Source of the DNA: Saccharomonospora sp. NB11
Lineage (GTDB): Bacteria > Actinomycetota > Actinomycetes > Mycobacteriales > Pseudonocardiaceae
DNA length: 64,000 nt
NCBI RefSeq assembly: GCF_015910535.1
Contig: NZ_JACBJG010000005.1
Location: 310,001 to 374,000 of the forward strand
Direction: 5' to 3'
Shown: one piece after another, positions 54,454-63,288 of the stretch
How positions within the stretch are numbered: the first letter of the stretch is position 1
How the letters are laid out: each line of letters starts with the position of its first letter
The notes under the pieces: model-generated
Databases searched by the model: none
Told to the model about the DNA's origin: nothing
What the model saw: the letters and a program-made list of their open reading frames with translations, nothing else
Position numbers and translations under genes: made by a program

Positions 54454-55569
54454 TCAGTCCTCCTCGTCTCTCGCGGTGGCCGGCGCGGTGACCCGAGCGC
54501 GCGTGAGGATCTCGTCGTCGCTGTCGAGGGCGAGCCGACCCTCGTCGTCGAGCAGCAGGCCGAGCAGCTCGACGAGGTTGCGGGAGTAGAGGTCGCTGGC
54601 GTGCACCGCGCATTCCGACGGCAGATTGAGCGGCGCGCAGATCGTCACGTCGTGCACCACCGTCTCCCGGCCCGGCACGGTGAGTTCGCAGTTGCCTCCG
54701 GACTCGCCCGCCAGGTCCACCACCACGCTGCCCGGCCGCATGCTCCGCACGGCCTCGGCGGTCACCAGGGTCGGCGCCCGACCGCCCGGCACCTGCGCGG
54801 TGGTGATCACGACGTCGAAGCGCGAGATCGCCTCGGCGAGCCGTCGTTGCTGCGTGATCCGCTCGTCGTCGGTCAGCTCGCGCGCGTAACCGCCCTCGCC
54901 CTCCGCCGTCACCCCGAGGTCGAGCCAGGTGGCCCCCACCGACCGCACCTGGTCGGCCACCTCGGGACGGACGTCGTAGCCCGTGGTCCTGGCTCCGAGC
55001 CGCTTGGCGGTGGCCAGCGCCTGCAGGCCCGCGACGCCCGCGCCGAGCACGAGCACCGAAGCCGGGGGCACGGTGCCCGCCGCCGTGGTCATCATCGGCA
55101 GGAACCGGGGCAGTTTCTCGGCCGCGAGCAACGCCGCCCGATACCCTGCGACGCCGGCCTGTGACGACAGCGCGTCCATGCTCTGGGCCCGCGAGATACG
55201 CGGCACGGCCTCCATCGCGAACGCGTGGACACCGGCTTCCCGCAGCGCCGCGATCTCGTCCTGGCGGGTCGCGGGCGCGAGAAACCCGATCAGCACCGTG
55301 CCCGGGGCCAGCTTCCGCACCACCGACGCGCTCGGCGGGGTGACCGTGAGCACGACGTCGGCGGACCAGGGGTCGCCCAGCTCTGCGCCCGCCGCACGGT
55401 AGTCGTCGTCGCCGTACCACGCCCCCGCGCCCGCCCCGGGCTCGCAGACCACCCGCAGTCCTCGGCGCACGAGCTGCTCGACGTGGGTGGGCACCAGCGC
55501 CACCCGGCGTTCTCCCGGAGCGGTCTCGGCGGGTATCCCGACCCGGACCGGCGTCGGTGTGTCGGCCAC
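54454..55569 (-). CDS. pntAA: PntAA, transhydrogenase alpha subunit part 1
   Basis: NAD(H)-binding domain I of transhydrogenase, cytoplasmic, 371 residues. It shows the alanine-dehydrogenase/PNT fold: VGIPAETAPGERRVALVP at the N-terminus, the Rossmann loop VLVLGAGVAGLQALATAKRLGA (in parts) and the mobile-loop region ITTAQVPGGRAP. GTG start after GAGGAGG. First gene of pntAA-pntAB-pntB. Divergent from yjbQ across 122 bp. Confidence 0.95.
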   Translation of the reverse strand: MADTPTPVRVGIPAETAPGERRVALVPTHVEQLVRRGLRVVCEPGAGAGAWYGDDDYRAAGAELGDPWSADVVLTVTPPSASVVRKLAPGTVLIGFLAPATRQDEIAALREAGVHAFAMEAVPRISRAQSMDALSSQAGVAGYRAALLAAEKLPRFLPMMTTAAGTVPPASVLVLGAGVAGLQALATAKRLGARTTGYDVRPEVADQVRSVGATWLDLGVTAEGEGGYARELTDDERITQQRRLAEAISRFDVVITTAQVPGGRAPTLVTAEAVRSMRPGSVVVDLAGESGGNCELTVPGRETVVHDVTICAPLNLPSECAVHASDLYSRNLVELLGLLLDDEGRLALDSDDEILTRARVTAPATARDEED

Positions 55570-55691
55570 TGGCGACCTCCTCGCAGCGGGGACGGCGGCG
55601 GACCCGCTCTCCCGTTACGGTATGACCTCGCGTGACCCACGCCATAGCGCAGCCGGTGGACAACCACCGGGACGGACTACCGTCTTGAAGC

Positions 55692-56102
55692 ATGTACTCG
55701 ACCGAGATCGACGTCAGGACCGGCTCGACGGCAGTGGTGCACGACCTCACCGACGACGCCCGCCGTTTCCTCGCCGAGGCCGGGGCGACGGACGGCCTGC
55801 TACACGTCTGGGTGCCGCACGCGACCGCGGGCCTCGCCGTGATCGAGACCGGAGCGGGCAGTGACGACGACCTGCTCGCCGCGCTCGACGATCTGCTCCC
55901 GAGGGACGGCCGGTGGCGTCACCGGCACGGCAGTCCCGGTCACGGCCGCGACCACGTCCTGCCCGCGTTCCTCCCTCCGTACGCCACGGTGCCCGTGCTG
56001 AACGGCGCGCCGACGCTGGGAACCTGGCAGTCGATCTGCCTCGTCGACACCAACGTCGACAACCCCGTTCGTCGCGTGCGGCTGTCGTACCTGGCGGGCT
56101 GA
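55692..56102 (+). CDS. YjbQ/UPF0047 family protein
   Basis: 136-residue cytoplasmic protein. The family signature appears as HATAGLAVIETGAG in the first half and HGSPGHGRDHVLPAFLPP with conserved histidines in the second, ending in a short strand ICLVDTNVDNPVRRVRLS. Family members show weak thiamine phosphate synthase activity, and the true role is unsettled. ATG at 55692. Converges on the next gene with 13 bp between stops. Confidence 0.9.
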   Translation: MYSTEIDVRTGSTAVVHDLTDDARRFLAEAGATDGLLHVWVPHATAGLAVIETGAGSDDDLLAALDDLLPRDGRWRHRHGSPGHGRDHVLPAFLPPYATVPVLNGAPTLGTWQSICLVDTNVDNPVRRVRLSYLAG

Positions 56103-56115
56103 CCTCCGCGAGAAG

Positions 56116-57135
56116 TCAGCGAGTGGGCGTGACGACCGTCGTCTCCCGATCGTCCTCGGGCACCGTGCGCAGACTCGTCAGGAGCGTGACCAACTCCTCC
56201 TTCGAGGTGCTGCCCGAGTCGTCCTGACCGTCGTGGGCGAGCAGGACGACCGACTGTCCGGCGGTGCCGAACGCGAGTGCCCCCACGAGCGCCCGCTCGG
56301 GGAGGCACTCGCCCCCGTCGGACACGGTCACCTCGACGAGCACCAGCTCCGCCTCCGTGCCCGACTCCCCCACCGCCACCTCGACCGGGTGCTGCTCGAT
56401 CACCTCGACGTCGGGCCGTCGGCCACCCTCGGGCGTGTAGGCGAGGCGGGCGAGCTGCTGCGCCCTCTCGGACGCCTCGGCGGCGGGAGGGGCCTCGCCC
56501 ATCGTGACTCCGCTGCTGCCTCGCTCGGCGAGCCCCTCCGCGTCACAGGCCCCGATTCCGACGAACGCGCTCGTGGCGAGTGTGAGGGGATCGTCGCCTT
56601 CCCAGCCGTGCACCACGGTGGGCCGCGGCTCCCACTCCGGAGGCACGTCGTAGGCGTAGACGCCGTCGCGCTGGACGACGGGCTGCCAGCCCTCGATCAG
56701 CTCGGGCACCAGAACCCGGGTCTCGGGTGGCGACGCATCAGGCGTCGGCGCGACGGACGCGGAAACCGCCTCGTCGCTCGACGTGCTCTCGCGGGACTGT
56801 CGTGACAGCACGCCACCGGCGACGATCAGCATGATCACCAAGACCAGGCAGCCGCATCCGAACACCTGGGGGCGACGCGACGGCGGGGCGGTCCGCTGCC
56901 TGCCCAGCCGCACGTCCGGTGCCTTGGGCAGGCTGGACGGGCGGCCCGGGTCGAGCCCGTGCGTCACGGACCGGGTCGGTGAGGTCGGTGTCACCGAGGG
57001 CCGTGGTGGCTCGGGCACCCCGAACGTCGGTGTGGGTTCGACGGGTTCATACCCGCCGAACCCCTTCAGGGCAGCCTTGTCCTCGTAGCCCGAGAAACCG
57101 CTCTGCCGATCACTGCGCCTGCGACGACGTCCCAC
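56116..57135 (-). CDS. Membrane-anchored protein with unknown extracytoplasmic domain
   Basis: 339 residues. A proline-rich cytoplasmic N-terminus (1-90) leads to one membrane helix (about 91-111, GCGCLVLVIMLIVAGGVL), then a Ser/Thr/Pro linker and a folded domain of about 200 residues with ELIEGWQPVVQRDGVYAYDVPPEW in parts, two cysteines (CDAEGLAERG and GGECLPERAL) and a C-terminal helix. The arrangement resembles actinobacterial DUF8017-type proteins, but I do not assign it firmly. It is 12 bp downstream of proS on the same strand and probably co-transcribed. Confidence 0.75.
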   Translation of the reverse strand: MGRRRRRSDRQSGFSGYEDKAALKGFGGYEPVEPTPTFGVPEPPRPSVTPTSPTRSVTHGLDPGRPSSLPKAPDVRLGRQRTAPPSRRPQVFGCGCLVLVIMLIVAGGVLSRQSRESTSSDEAVSASVAPTPDASPPETRVLVPELIEGWQPVVQRDGVYAYDVPPEWEPRPTVVHGWEGDDPLTLATSAFVGIGACDAEGLAERGSSGVTMGEAPPAAEASERAQQLARLAYTPEGGRRPDVEVIEQHPVEVAVGESGTEAELVLVEVTVSDGGECLPERALVGALAFGTAGQSVVLLAHDGQDDSGSTSKEELVTLLTSLRTVPEDDRETTVVTPTR

Positions 57136-57147
57136 GAAGGCGGGACC

Positions 57148-58896
57148 TTACCCGCGAACGAGCTCCACCAGGTGGTCGACGACCGAATCGACGGCGACCT
57201 CGGTGCGCTCGCCCGTCGCGCGGTCCTTCACCTCGACGACGCCCTTGGCCAGTCCCCGGCCGACCACCACGATCGTCGGGACGCCGATCAGCTCCGCGTC
57301 GGCGAACTTGACGCCGGGCGTGGCCTTGCGGTCGTCGAACAGCACGCGGATCCCGCGCTCCGAGAGCTGGGCCACCAGCCGCTCGCCGCCCTCGAAGATG
57401 CTCTCGTCCTTGCCCGCGACGACCACATGCACGTCCGCGGGTGCCACGGAACGCGGCCACACGAGACCGAGGTCGTCGTGGTGCTGCTCGGCGATCGCGG
57501 CCACCAAGCGGGAGACGCCGATGCCGTACGAGCCCATGGTGATCCGGACCGGCTTCGAGTCGGGGCCCAACGCGTCGACCCCGAACACGTCGGTGTACTT
57601 GCGGCCCAGTTGGAAGATGTGGCCGATCTCGATGCCGCGCGCCGTCACGAGGGTGCCCTGACCGTCGGGCGAGGCGTCGCCCTCCCGCACCTCGGCGGCC
57701 TCGACCGTGCCGTCGGGCGTGAAGTCGCGCCCGCACACCAGGTCGACGACGTGGTGGTCCGGCTTGTCCGCGCCGGTCACCCAGGCCGTGCCCCGCACGA
57801 CGCGCGGGTCGACCAGGTAACGCACGCCGTTGGCCTGCAACGCGCCCGGGCCGATGTAGCCCTTGACGAGGAACGGGTTCGCGGCGAAGTCGGCGTCCTC
57901 CAGCAGCTCCACCTCGGCGGGCGAGAGCGACGCCTCCAGGCGCTTCATGTCGACCTCGCGGTCGCCCGGAATGCCGACGCCGAGCAGCTTCCACTCCTTC
58001 TCGCCGGGCATCCGGGTCTTCACCAGCACGTTCTTGAGCGTGTCCGCCGCGGTGAAGGTCCGCCCCAGGTCGGCGTTGTTGAGGAAGTCCACCAACGTCT
58101 CGATGGTCGGCGTGCCCGGCGTGTGGTGCACCTGCGCGGCGGGCTTGTCCTCCACCGACTGCTCCGGCGGCGCGGGGGTGACCACGGCCTCGACGTTGGC
58201 CGCGTAGTCGGAGTCGGTGCTCCGCACGTAGGTGTCCTCACCGGTGGCGGAGACGGCGAGGAACTCCTCCGACGCCGAACCGCCCATCGCACCGGAGGTG
58301 GCCGCGACGACGACGTACTCCAGGCCCAGCCGGTCGAAGATCTTGAGGTAGGCGTCGCGGTGCAGTTGGTAGGACCGCGACAGGCCCTCGTCGTCCAGGT
58401 CGAAGGAGTACGAGTCCTTCATGACGAACTCGCGGCCACGCAGGATGCCAGCGCGGGGACGCGCCTCGTCGCGGTACTTCGTCTGCACCTGGTAGAGGAT
58501 GACCGGGAAGTCCTTGTACGAGGAGTACTCACCCTTCACGGTGAGCGCGAACAGCTCCTCGTGTGTCGGGCCGAGCAGGTAGTCGGCGCCCTTGCGGTCG
58601 ACGAGGCGGAACAAGGTGGGGCCGTACTCCTCCCACCGTCCCGACTTCTCGTAGGGCTCCTTCGGCAGCAGCGCGGGGAACTGGATCTCCTGCGCGCCGA
58701 TCGCGTTCATCTCCTCGCGGACGATCGCCTCGATGTTGCGCAGCACCGTGAGCCCGAGCGGCAACCAGGTGAACCCGCCCGGAGCGACCCGCCGAACGTA
58801 TCCGGCCCTGACCAGCAGCTTGTGGCTCGGCACCTCGGCGTCGGCCGGGTCCTCGCGCAGGGTGCGCAGGAACAGCGACGACATCCTGGTGATCAC
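57148..58896 (-). CDS. proS: ProS, prolyl-tRNA synthetase
   Basis: Class II aminoacyl-tRNA synthetase that charges tRNA-Pro. From the GTG at 58896 (AAGGAG eight bases upstream) it has 582 residues, the bacterial type with an editing domain inserted between motifs 2 and 3. Motif 1 region [16 protein letters not shown], motif 2 [28 protein letters not shown] (in parts) and motif 3 [16 protein letters not shown] are present. The insertion (about 225-405) resembles YbaK and removes mischarged Ala-tRNA-Pro. The C-terminal anticodon-binding domain ends in [10 protein letters not shown]. Confidence 0.97.
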   Translation of the reverse strand: MITRMSSLFLRTLREDPADAEVPSHKLLVRAGYVRRVAPGGFTWLPLGLTVLRNIEAIVREEMNAIGAQEIQFPALLPKEPYEKSGRWEEYGPTLFRLVDRKGADYLLGPTHEELFALTVKGEYSSYKDFPVILYQVQTKYRDEARPRAGILRGREFVMKDSYSFDLDDEGLSRSYQLHRDAYLKIFDRLGLEYVVVAATSGAMGGSASEEFLAVSATGEDTYVRSTDSDYAANVEAVVTPAPPEQSVEDKPAAQVHHTPGTPTIETLVDFLNNADLGRTFTAADTLKNVLVKTRMPGEKEWKLLGVGIPGDREVDMKRLEASLSPAEVELLEDADFAANPFLVKGYIGPGALQANGVRYLVDPRVVRGTAWVTGADKPDHHVVDLVCGRDFTPDGTVEAAEVREGDASPDGQGTLVTARGIEIGHIFQLGRKYTDVFGVDALGPDSKPVRITMGSYGIGVSRLVAAIAEQHHDDLGLVWPRSVAPADVHVVVAGKDESIFEGGERLVAQLSERGIRVLFDDRKATPGVKFADAELIGVPTIVVVGRGLAKGVVEVKDRATGERTEVAVDSVVDHLVELVRG

Positions 58897-59056
58897 GGTG
58901 TTCTCCTTGGCGTATCGACACGGGACGGCCCGCGAGAGGCGTGCATCGAAGACTAGTCGGCACCGCGTCGGACGCGGCAACCGGGATTTGTCGGCGGACC
59001 CGACCGCGCCGACCGCCCGCCGTCGCGGTCACGTCGTCGTGATTAGGCTGCCCGGC

Positions 59057-59800
59057 GTGCTCGTGTTGCTTCCTCCCTCCGAGACCAAGGCCGACGGCGG
59101 CGAGGGCCGGTGCCTCGACCTCGACGCGTTGTCGTTCCCGACTCTGACCCCGGTGCGCCGCAAGCTCGTCGACGCCGTCGTGGAGCTGGCGAAGGACGTT
59201 CCCGCGAGTCTGTCGGCGTTGGGCCTGTCGTCGCGGCAGGTCGGTGAGGTGGAGCGCAACGCCCGGCTGTGGTCGTCGCCGACGACTCCGGCGCTCCTGC
59301 GCTACACCGGTGTCCTCTACGACGCCCTCGACGCGCGGTCGCTGACCGCGGCCCAACGTGAGCGCGCCCACGACAGGCTCGTCGTCGCCTCTGCCCTCTT
59401 CGGCCTGGTGCGGGCGGGCGACGAGATCCCGGCCTACCGGTTGTCGGGCGGCTCCACCGTGCCGGGCCTCGGCTCGTTGCGCTCGGTGTGGCGGCCCGTG
59501 CTCGAACCGGTCCTCGCCGAGGTGGACGACCTCGTGGTGGATCTGCGTTCGGGCGCGTACGCCGCCCTCGCCCGGGTGCCCGCCGCGATCACCGTGCGCG
59601 TCGTCACCGAGGACGCCGAGGGGAAACGGAAGACGGTCAGCCACCACAACAAGGCGTACAAGGGCAGGCTCGCCGCCGCACTCGCCACCACCGACACCGA
59701 CCCGACCGACGCGGACGACGTCGTCGCCGTGGCCGTCGCGGCGGGCCTGCGGTGCGAGCGGACGGGACCGACCGCCCTGGAGCTCGTCACCGGCGGCTGA
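59057..59800 (+). CDS. yaaA: YaaA family peroxide stress protein
   Basis: 247-residue DUF328/UPF0246 protein. It starts VLVLLPPSETK, the invariant N-terminal motif, and contains RYTGVLYDAL, ASALFGLVRAGDEIPAYRLS and the helix-hairpin-helix-like region SHHNKAYKGRLA. In E. coli YaaA lowers free iron during peroxide stress and binds DNA. GTG at 59057, possibly leaderless. Its 3' end overlaps the convergent oxidase gene by 14 bp. Confidence 0.92.
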   Translation: MLVLLPPSETKADGGEGRCLDLDALSFPTLTPVRRKLVDAVVELAKDVPASLSALGLSSRQVGEVERNARLWSSPTTPALLRYTGVLYDALDARSLTAAQRERAHDRLVVASALFGLVRAGDEIPAYRLSGGSTVPGLGSLRSVWRPVLEPVLAEVDDLVVDLRSGAYAALARVPAAITVRVVTEDAEGKRKTVSHHNKAYKGRLAAALATTDTDPTDADDVVAVAVAAGLRCERTGPTALELVTGG

Positions 59801-60899
59801 AGCGCCCCGGCGCGACCTCGTCGAGGGCGACCTCCGGTTCCTCCCCCAGCACGAGCTGCGCGGCGAGTCGCCCCGCGAAAGGGGCCACGGTGAGGCCCGC
59901 GGGCCCGAAGCCGGTGGTCAGAACCACCTCGGGGTGGCCGTCGAGCGAGCCGACGATCGGTGCGCCGTCCGGCGTGGCGGGCCGGAACCCCACACGCGTC
60001 TCGGTCAGGGTCGCCGCGCCCAGTCCGGGCGCGACACGCAACGCGTGCTCCAGCACCTCCCGTTGTCCCTCCGCCGTGACGCGGTGGTCGAATCCGGACC
60101 CGGTTTCGCGCGTGGCTCCCGCCACGACGTGGGAGCCGGGGAAGGCCAGCAGGTAGTGCCCCGTCGGCGGCAGCACCACCGGCCACGCCGTCGTGTCGGC
60201 GCCGGGCACGGCGAAGTGGCTGATCTGCCCGCGCTGCGGCTCGATCGGCAGCCGCACCCCCAGTGGGGCGAGGACCTCCGGCGTCCAGGCCCCTGCCGAC
60301 ACGACCACGGCGTCGGCCTCGACCCGTTCGCCGTCGACGACGACACCTCGCACCCGCTCCCCCTCGACGAGCAGCCCGGCCCGTCCGGTCAGACAGCGCA
60401 ACCCCCGACGCTGTGCCGCACGCAACAACGCCTCCCGCAGCACTCGGCCGTCCACCCGCCCCGCTCCCGAAACGTGGACGGCCCCGAGCTCGTCCGACAA
60501 CGGCGGGAACAACTGCCGTGCCTGTGCCGCGTCGAGTCGGCGGATCTCCCCCAGTTCGGGCCACTGCCGGGCCCGCTCCGTCAGCCGTTCCACGACACCG
60601 GCCAGGTCGGCGTCGCTGTCCGAGACCGCGAGTGCCCCGACGATCTCGAACGACACGTCCTGCTCACCGTCCTCGCCGAGCAGCTCGACGAGCGTCGGGT
60701 AGTACGCGCCCGCCCGTGCCGCCAGCCCGAAACCCGGGCCGACCTGCCGCGCCGTCCACGGGGAGACGATGCCCGCCCCCGCCGACGTGGCCGCGCCGAC
60801 GACCTGGTCGTCGACCACGACGACCTCGACCCCACGGCGCACCAGGTGGTAGGCGCACGACGCGCCCCCGATTCCCGCCCCGATCACGATCACGCGCAT
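59787..60899 (-). CDS. FAD-dependent amine/D-amino-acid oxidase (DAO family)
   Basis: 370-residue flavoprotein from the ATG at 60899. The FAD loop VIVIGAGIGGASCAYHLVRRG is followed by SAGAGIVSPW, the substrate half with PQRGQISHFAVPG and GHYLLAFPGSHVVAGATRE, and the C-terminal FAD contact GFGPAGLTVAPFAGRL. This is the DAO fold of glycine oxidase, sarcosine oxidase and DadA; substrate not predictable. The frame extends to 61016 without support. Divergent from the helicase gene; convergent overlap with yaaA. Confidence 0.88.
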   Translation of the reverse strand: MRVIVIGAGIGGASCAYHLVRRGVEVVVVDDQVVGAATSAGAGIVSPWTARQVGPGFGLAARAGAYYPTLVELLGEDGEQDVSFEIVGALAVSDSDADLAGVVERLTERARQWPELGEIRRLDAAQARQLFPPLSDELGAVHVSGAGRVDGRVLREALLRAAQRRGLRCLTGRAGLLVEGERVRGVVVDGERVEADAVVVSAGAWTPEVLAPLGVRLPIEPQRGQISHFAVPGADTTAWPVVLPPTGHYLLAFPGSHVVAGATRETGSGFDHRVTAEGQREVLEHALRVAPGLGAATLTETRVGFRPATPDGAPIVGSLDGHPEVVLTTGFGPAGLTVAPFAGRLAAQLVLGEEPEVALDEVAPGRFSRR

Positions 60900-61173
60900 G
60901 GTGGTCAGCGTCGCGCCCCGACACGGACGGGCGCAACCGGATCCGCCGCGTGTGCGGTACCGGGACACGCCGCCCGCGGGCGGCGTACGCCGATTCGGGT
61001 AGACTCGGGGACGCACCGCCGCCCACAGGGCCCGTTCGCGGTGCGATTCATCCCATCAACGGCGCGTCCGTGCGCCGGGTTCGTCCTTGGTCACGCCCAC
61101 CGCAACCGTGTCGCGGCTGCCCGATTCCGGGTGGAAGGGCCTCCTTGTGACGCGCCACGTCCGAGAGGCATCA

Positions 61174-62502
61174 GTGACACAAACCCTAGCGACAGCAGAA
61201 CCGACGGCCCCGGTGATCACCTTCGCCGAGCTGAACCTTCCCCAGCCGCTCCACCGCGCCCTGAGCAGGGCCGGGATGGAGACCCCGTTCCCCATCCAGG
61301 CGGCCACGCTGCCCGACGCGCTCGCGGGTCGCGACGTGCTCGGTCGAGCCCAGACCGGGTCGGGCAAGACGCTCGCCTTCGGCCTCGCTCTGCTGTCCCG
61401 CTTGCACGGTGGCAAGGCCACCGCGCGCCGGCCGAGGGCTCTCGTCCTCGTTCCCACCCGTGAGTTGGCCATGCAGGTCGCCGACGCCCTGATCCCGCTG
61501 GCCAAGGCCGCGGGACTGTGGTGCCGCACCGCCGTGGGCGGCATGTCGATGCAGCGGCAGGTGGACGCGCTCGCGCGCGGGGTCGACCTGCTCATCGCCA
61601 CGCCGGGCCGCCTGTCCGACCACGTGCGCCAGGGCACCTGCGTGCTCGACGCCATCGAGATGGTGGCGTTGGACGAGGCCGACCAGATGGCCGACATGGG
61701 CTTCCTCCCGCAGGTGCGGGAGATCCTCGACCTGACCCCGCGGGACGGTCAGCGCCTGCTGTTCTCCGCCACGCTCGACGGCGCGGTCGAGAACCTCGTC
61801 CGCGCCTACCTCACCGACCCGGTGACCCACTCGGTGGCACCCGCCACGGCCAGCGTCGACACGATGGACCACTACCTGCTGCAGGTCGACCACCGTGACA
61901 AGCAGGCCATCGTCACCGAGATCGCCGCACGGGAAGGCCGCACGATCCTGTTCGTGCGCACCAAGCACCACGTCGACCGGCTGACCACCCGACTGCGTGC
62001 CAGCGGCGTCCACGCGGGCGCGCTGCACGGCGGCAAGACGCAGGGCCAGCGCAACCGTGTGCTCGACGACTTCCGCAGCGGTCGGGTCCCGGTGCTCGTG
62101 GCCACCGACGTCGCCGCGCGCGGCATCCACGTCGACGACGTGAGCCTCGTGCTCCACGTCGACCCGGCCGCCGACCACAAGGACTATCTGCACCGTGCCG
62201 GACGGACCGCGCGAGCGGGCGCGTCGGGCACCGTGGTGACGCTCGTGACGCGGGAGCAGCGTCGCACCGTGCGTCGGATGACCGACCAGGCCGGGGTGCG
62301 GCCGCGCTCGGCCACCGTGCGTCCGGGCGACCCGGAACTCCAGCGCATCACCGGTGCGCGCACGCCCAGCGGGATTCCCGTGGTGGAGCGCGCTCGTCCC
62401 GCCAGGCCCGCGCGCTCGAACGGTCCCGGCCGTCGCTTCCAGCCGCAGCGGGGACGTGGCCCGCGCCGCGGTTCCGGCGGTCGCCGCAACGCCGCCGCCT
62501 GA
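61174..62502 (+). CDS. DEAD-box RNA helicase
   Basis: 442-residue ATP-dependent RNA helicase from the GTG at 61174 (GAGAGG upstream). It shows the Q motif (Phe37 to Gln42), Walker A RAQTGSGKT (about 59-66), DEAD box as LDEADQMADMGF, SAT in LLFSATLDG, and in domain 2 RGIHVDDVSLVLHVD and HRAGRTARAG. The C-terminal tail is a basic RGG-like region (RRFQPQRGRGPRRGSGGRR) typical of RNA-binding. A 274-bp upstream gap contains GGTAGACTCG near 60990, a plausible -10, which would give a long 5' leader as in cold-inducible helicase genes. Confidence 0.93.
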   Translation: MTQTLATAEPTAPVITFAELNLPQPLHRALSRAGMETPFPIQAATLPDALAGRDVLGRAQTGSGKTLAFGLALLSRLHGGKATARRPRALVLVPTRELAMQVADALIPLAKAAGLWCRTAVGGMSMQRQVDALARGVDLLIATPGRLSDHVRQGTCVLDAIEMVALDEADQMADMGFLPQVREILDLTPRDGQRLLFSATLDGAVENLVRAYLTDPVTHSVAPATASVDTMDHYLLQVDHRDKQAIVTEIAAREGRTILFVRTKHHVDRLTTRLRASGVHAGALHGGKTQGQRNRVLDDFRSGRVPVLVATDVAARGIHVDDVSLVLHVDPAADHKDYLHRAGRTARAGASGTVVTLVTREQRRTVRRMTDQAGVRPRSATVRPGDPELQRITGARTPSGIPVVERARPARPARSNGPGRRFQPQRGRGPRRGSGGRRNAAA

Positions 62503-62511
62503 TGCCGAGCG

Positions 62512-63246
62512 TCACAGGGAGACGAGTTCGAACTCCGTGGCGAGCGCGCCGCCGAACCGACGGCCGCTCGCCACGGCGATCTCCCGGAGGAACCGGCGCG
62601 CGTCGTCCTCCGACTGCCCCAGCCCCTCCAGGTACGCGCGGTGGCGCAGGAGCGACTCCACCGCGCGGTCGAACGTCGCGGTGATGTCCACGGCGTGCGT
62701 GGCCTTCGGCGACGCCGCCACCGCGGCGTACCGCACGCCCGACCACGGCAGTAGGCCCTCCATGAGCAGGTCGCGGAAGACCCACCGGTTCGCCGCGTCC
62801 CGCACCGCATCCAGCGCGGCCTGCCCCACGACGCGGTGGTCGGCCATGTTGAGCGCTCCGCCCGCCCAGGTGTCGTGGTGGTTGATCAGCAACACGAGCT
62901 CCGGCTGGTGGCGTCGGATCGCCGCGGCGATGTCCCTGCGCAGATCGAGACCGTATTCGAGCACGCCGTCGGGGTGGTCGAGGAACTCCACCCGCTCGAC
63001 CCCCACTGCGGCGGCACTCGCGAGCTGTTCCCGCTCCCGCACTGCCGCGGCCTCGTCGGGTGGCATGTCGTCGATGCCTGCCTCCCCTCGCGTGGCCAGC
63101 AGATACCCGACCTCCCGCCCGGCGGCGGTCCACGCGGCCACCGCCCCTGCGGCGCCGTACTCCATGTCGTCGGGATGGGCCACCACGGCCAATGCCCGAC
63201 TCCAGTCCTCGGGCATCGGCAGCAACTCGCGCACGTCCTCGCTCAC
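62512..63246 (-). CDS. PIG-L family deacetylase (LmbE-like)
   Basis: Zinc deacetylase of 244 residues. The metal motif is AVVAHPDDMEYGAAG (His24, Asp26, Asp27), with ATRGEAGID, and the third ligand in LNMADHRVVGQAALDAV. The GTG at 63246 follows GGAGGAGGAACAGG. Family members act on N-acetyl sugars in mycothiol (MshB, Mca), glycolipid or antibiotic synthesis; it is shorter than MshB and not clearly one of these. Divergent from bioF and convergent with the helicase gene (9-bp gap). Confidence 0.9.
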   Translation of the reverse strand: MSEDVRELLPMPEDWSRALAVVAHPDDMEYGAAGAVAAWTAAGREVGYLLATRGEAGIDDMPPDEAAAVREREQLASAAAVGVERVEFLDHPDGVLEYGLDLRRDIAAAIRRHQPELVLLINHHDTWAGGALNMADHRVVGQAALDAVRDAANRWVFRDLLMEGLLPWSGVRYAAVAASPKATHAVDITATFDRAVESLLRHRAYLEGLGQSEDDARRFLREIAVASGRRFGGALATEFELVSL

Positions 63247-63288
63247 CCTGTTCCTCCTCCCCGCGCCCACCGGTGCGAGACTGCCAGC

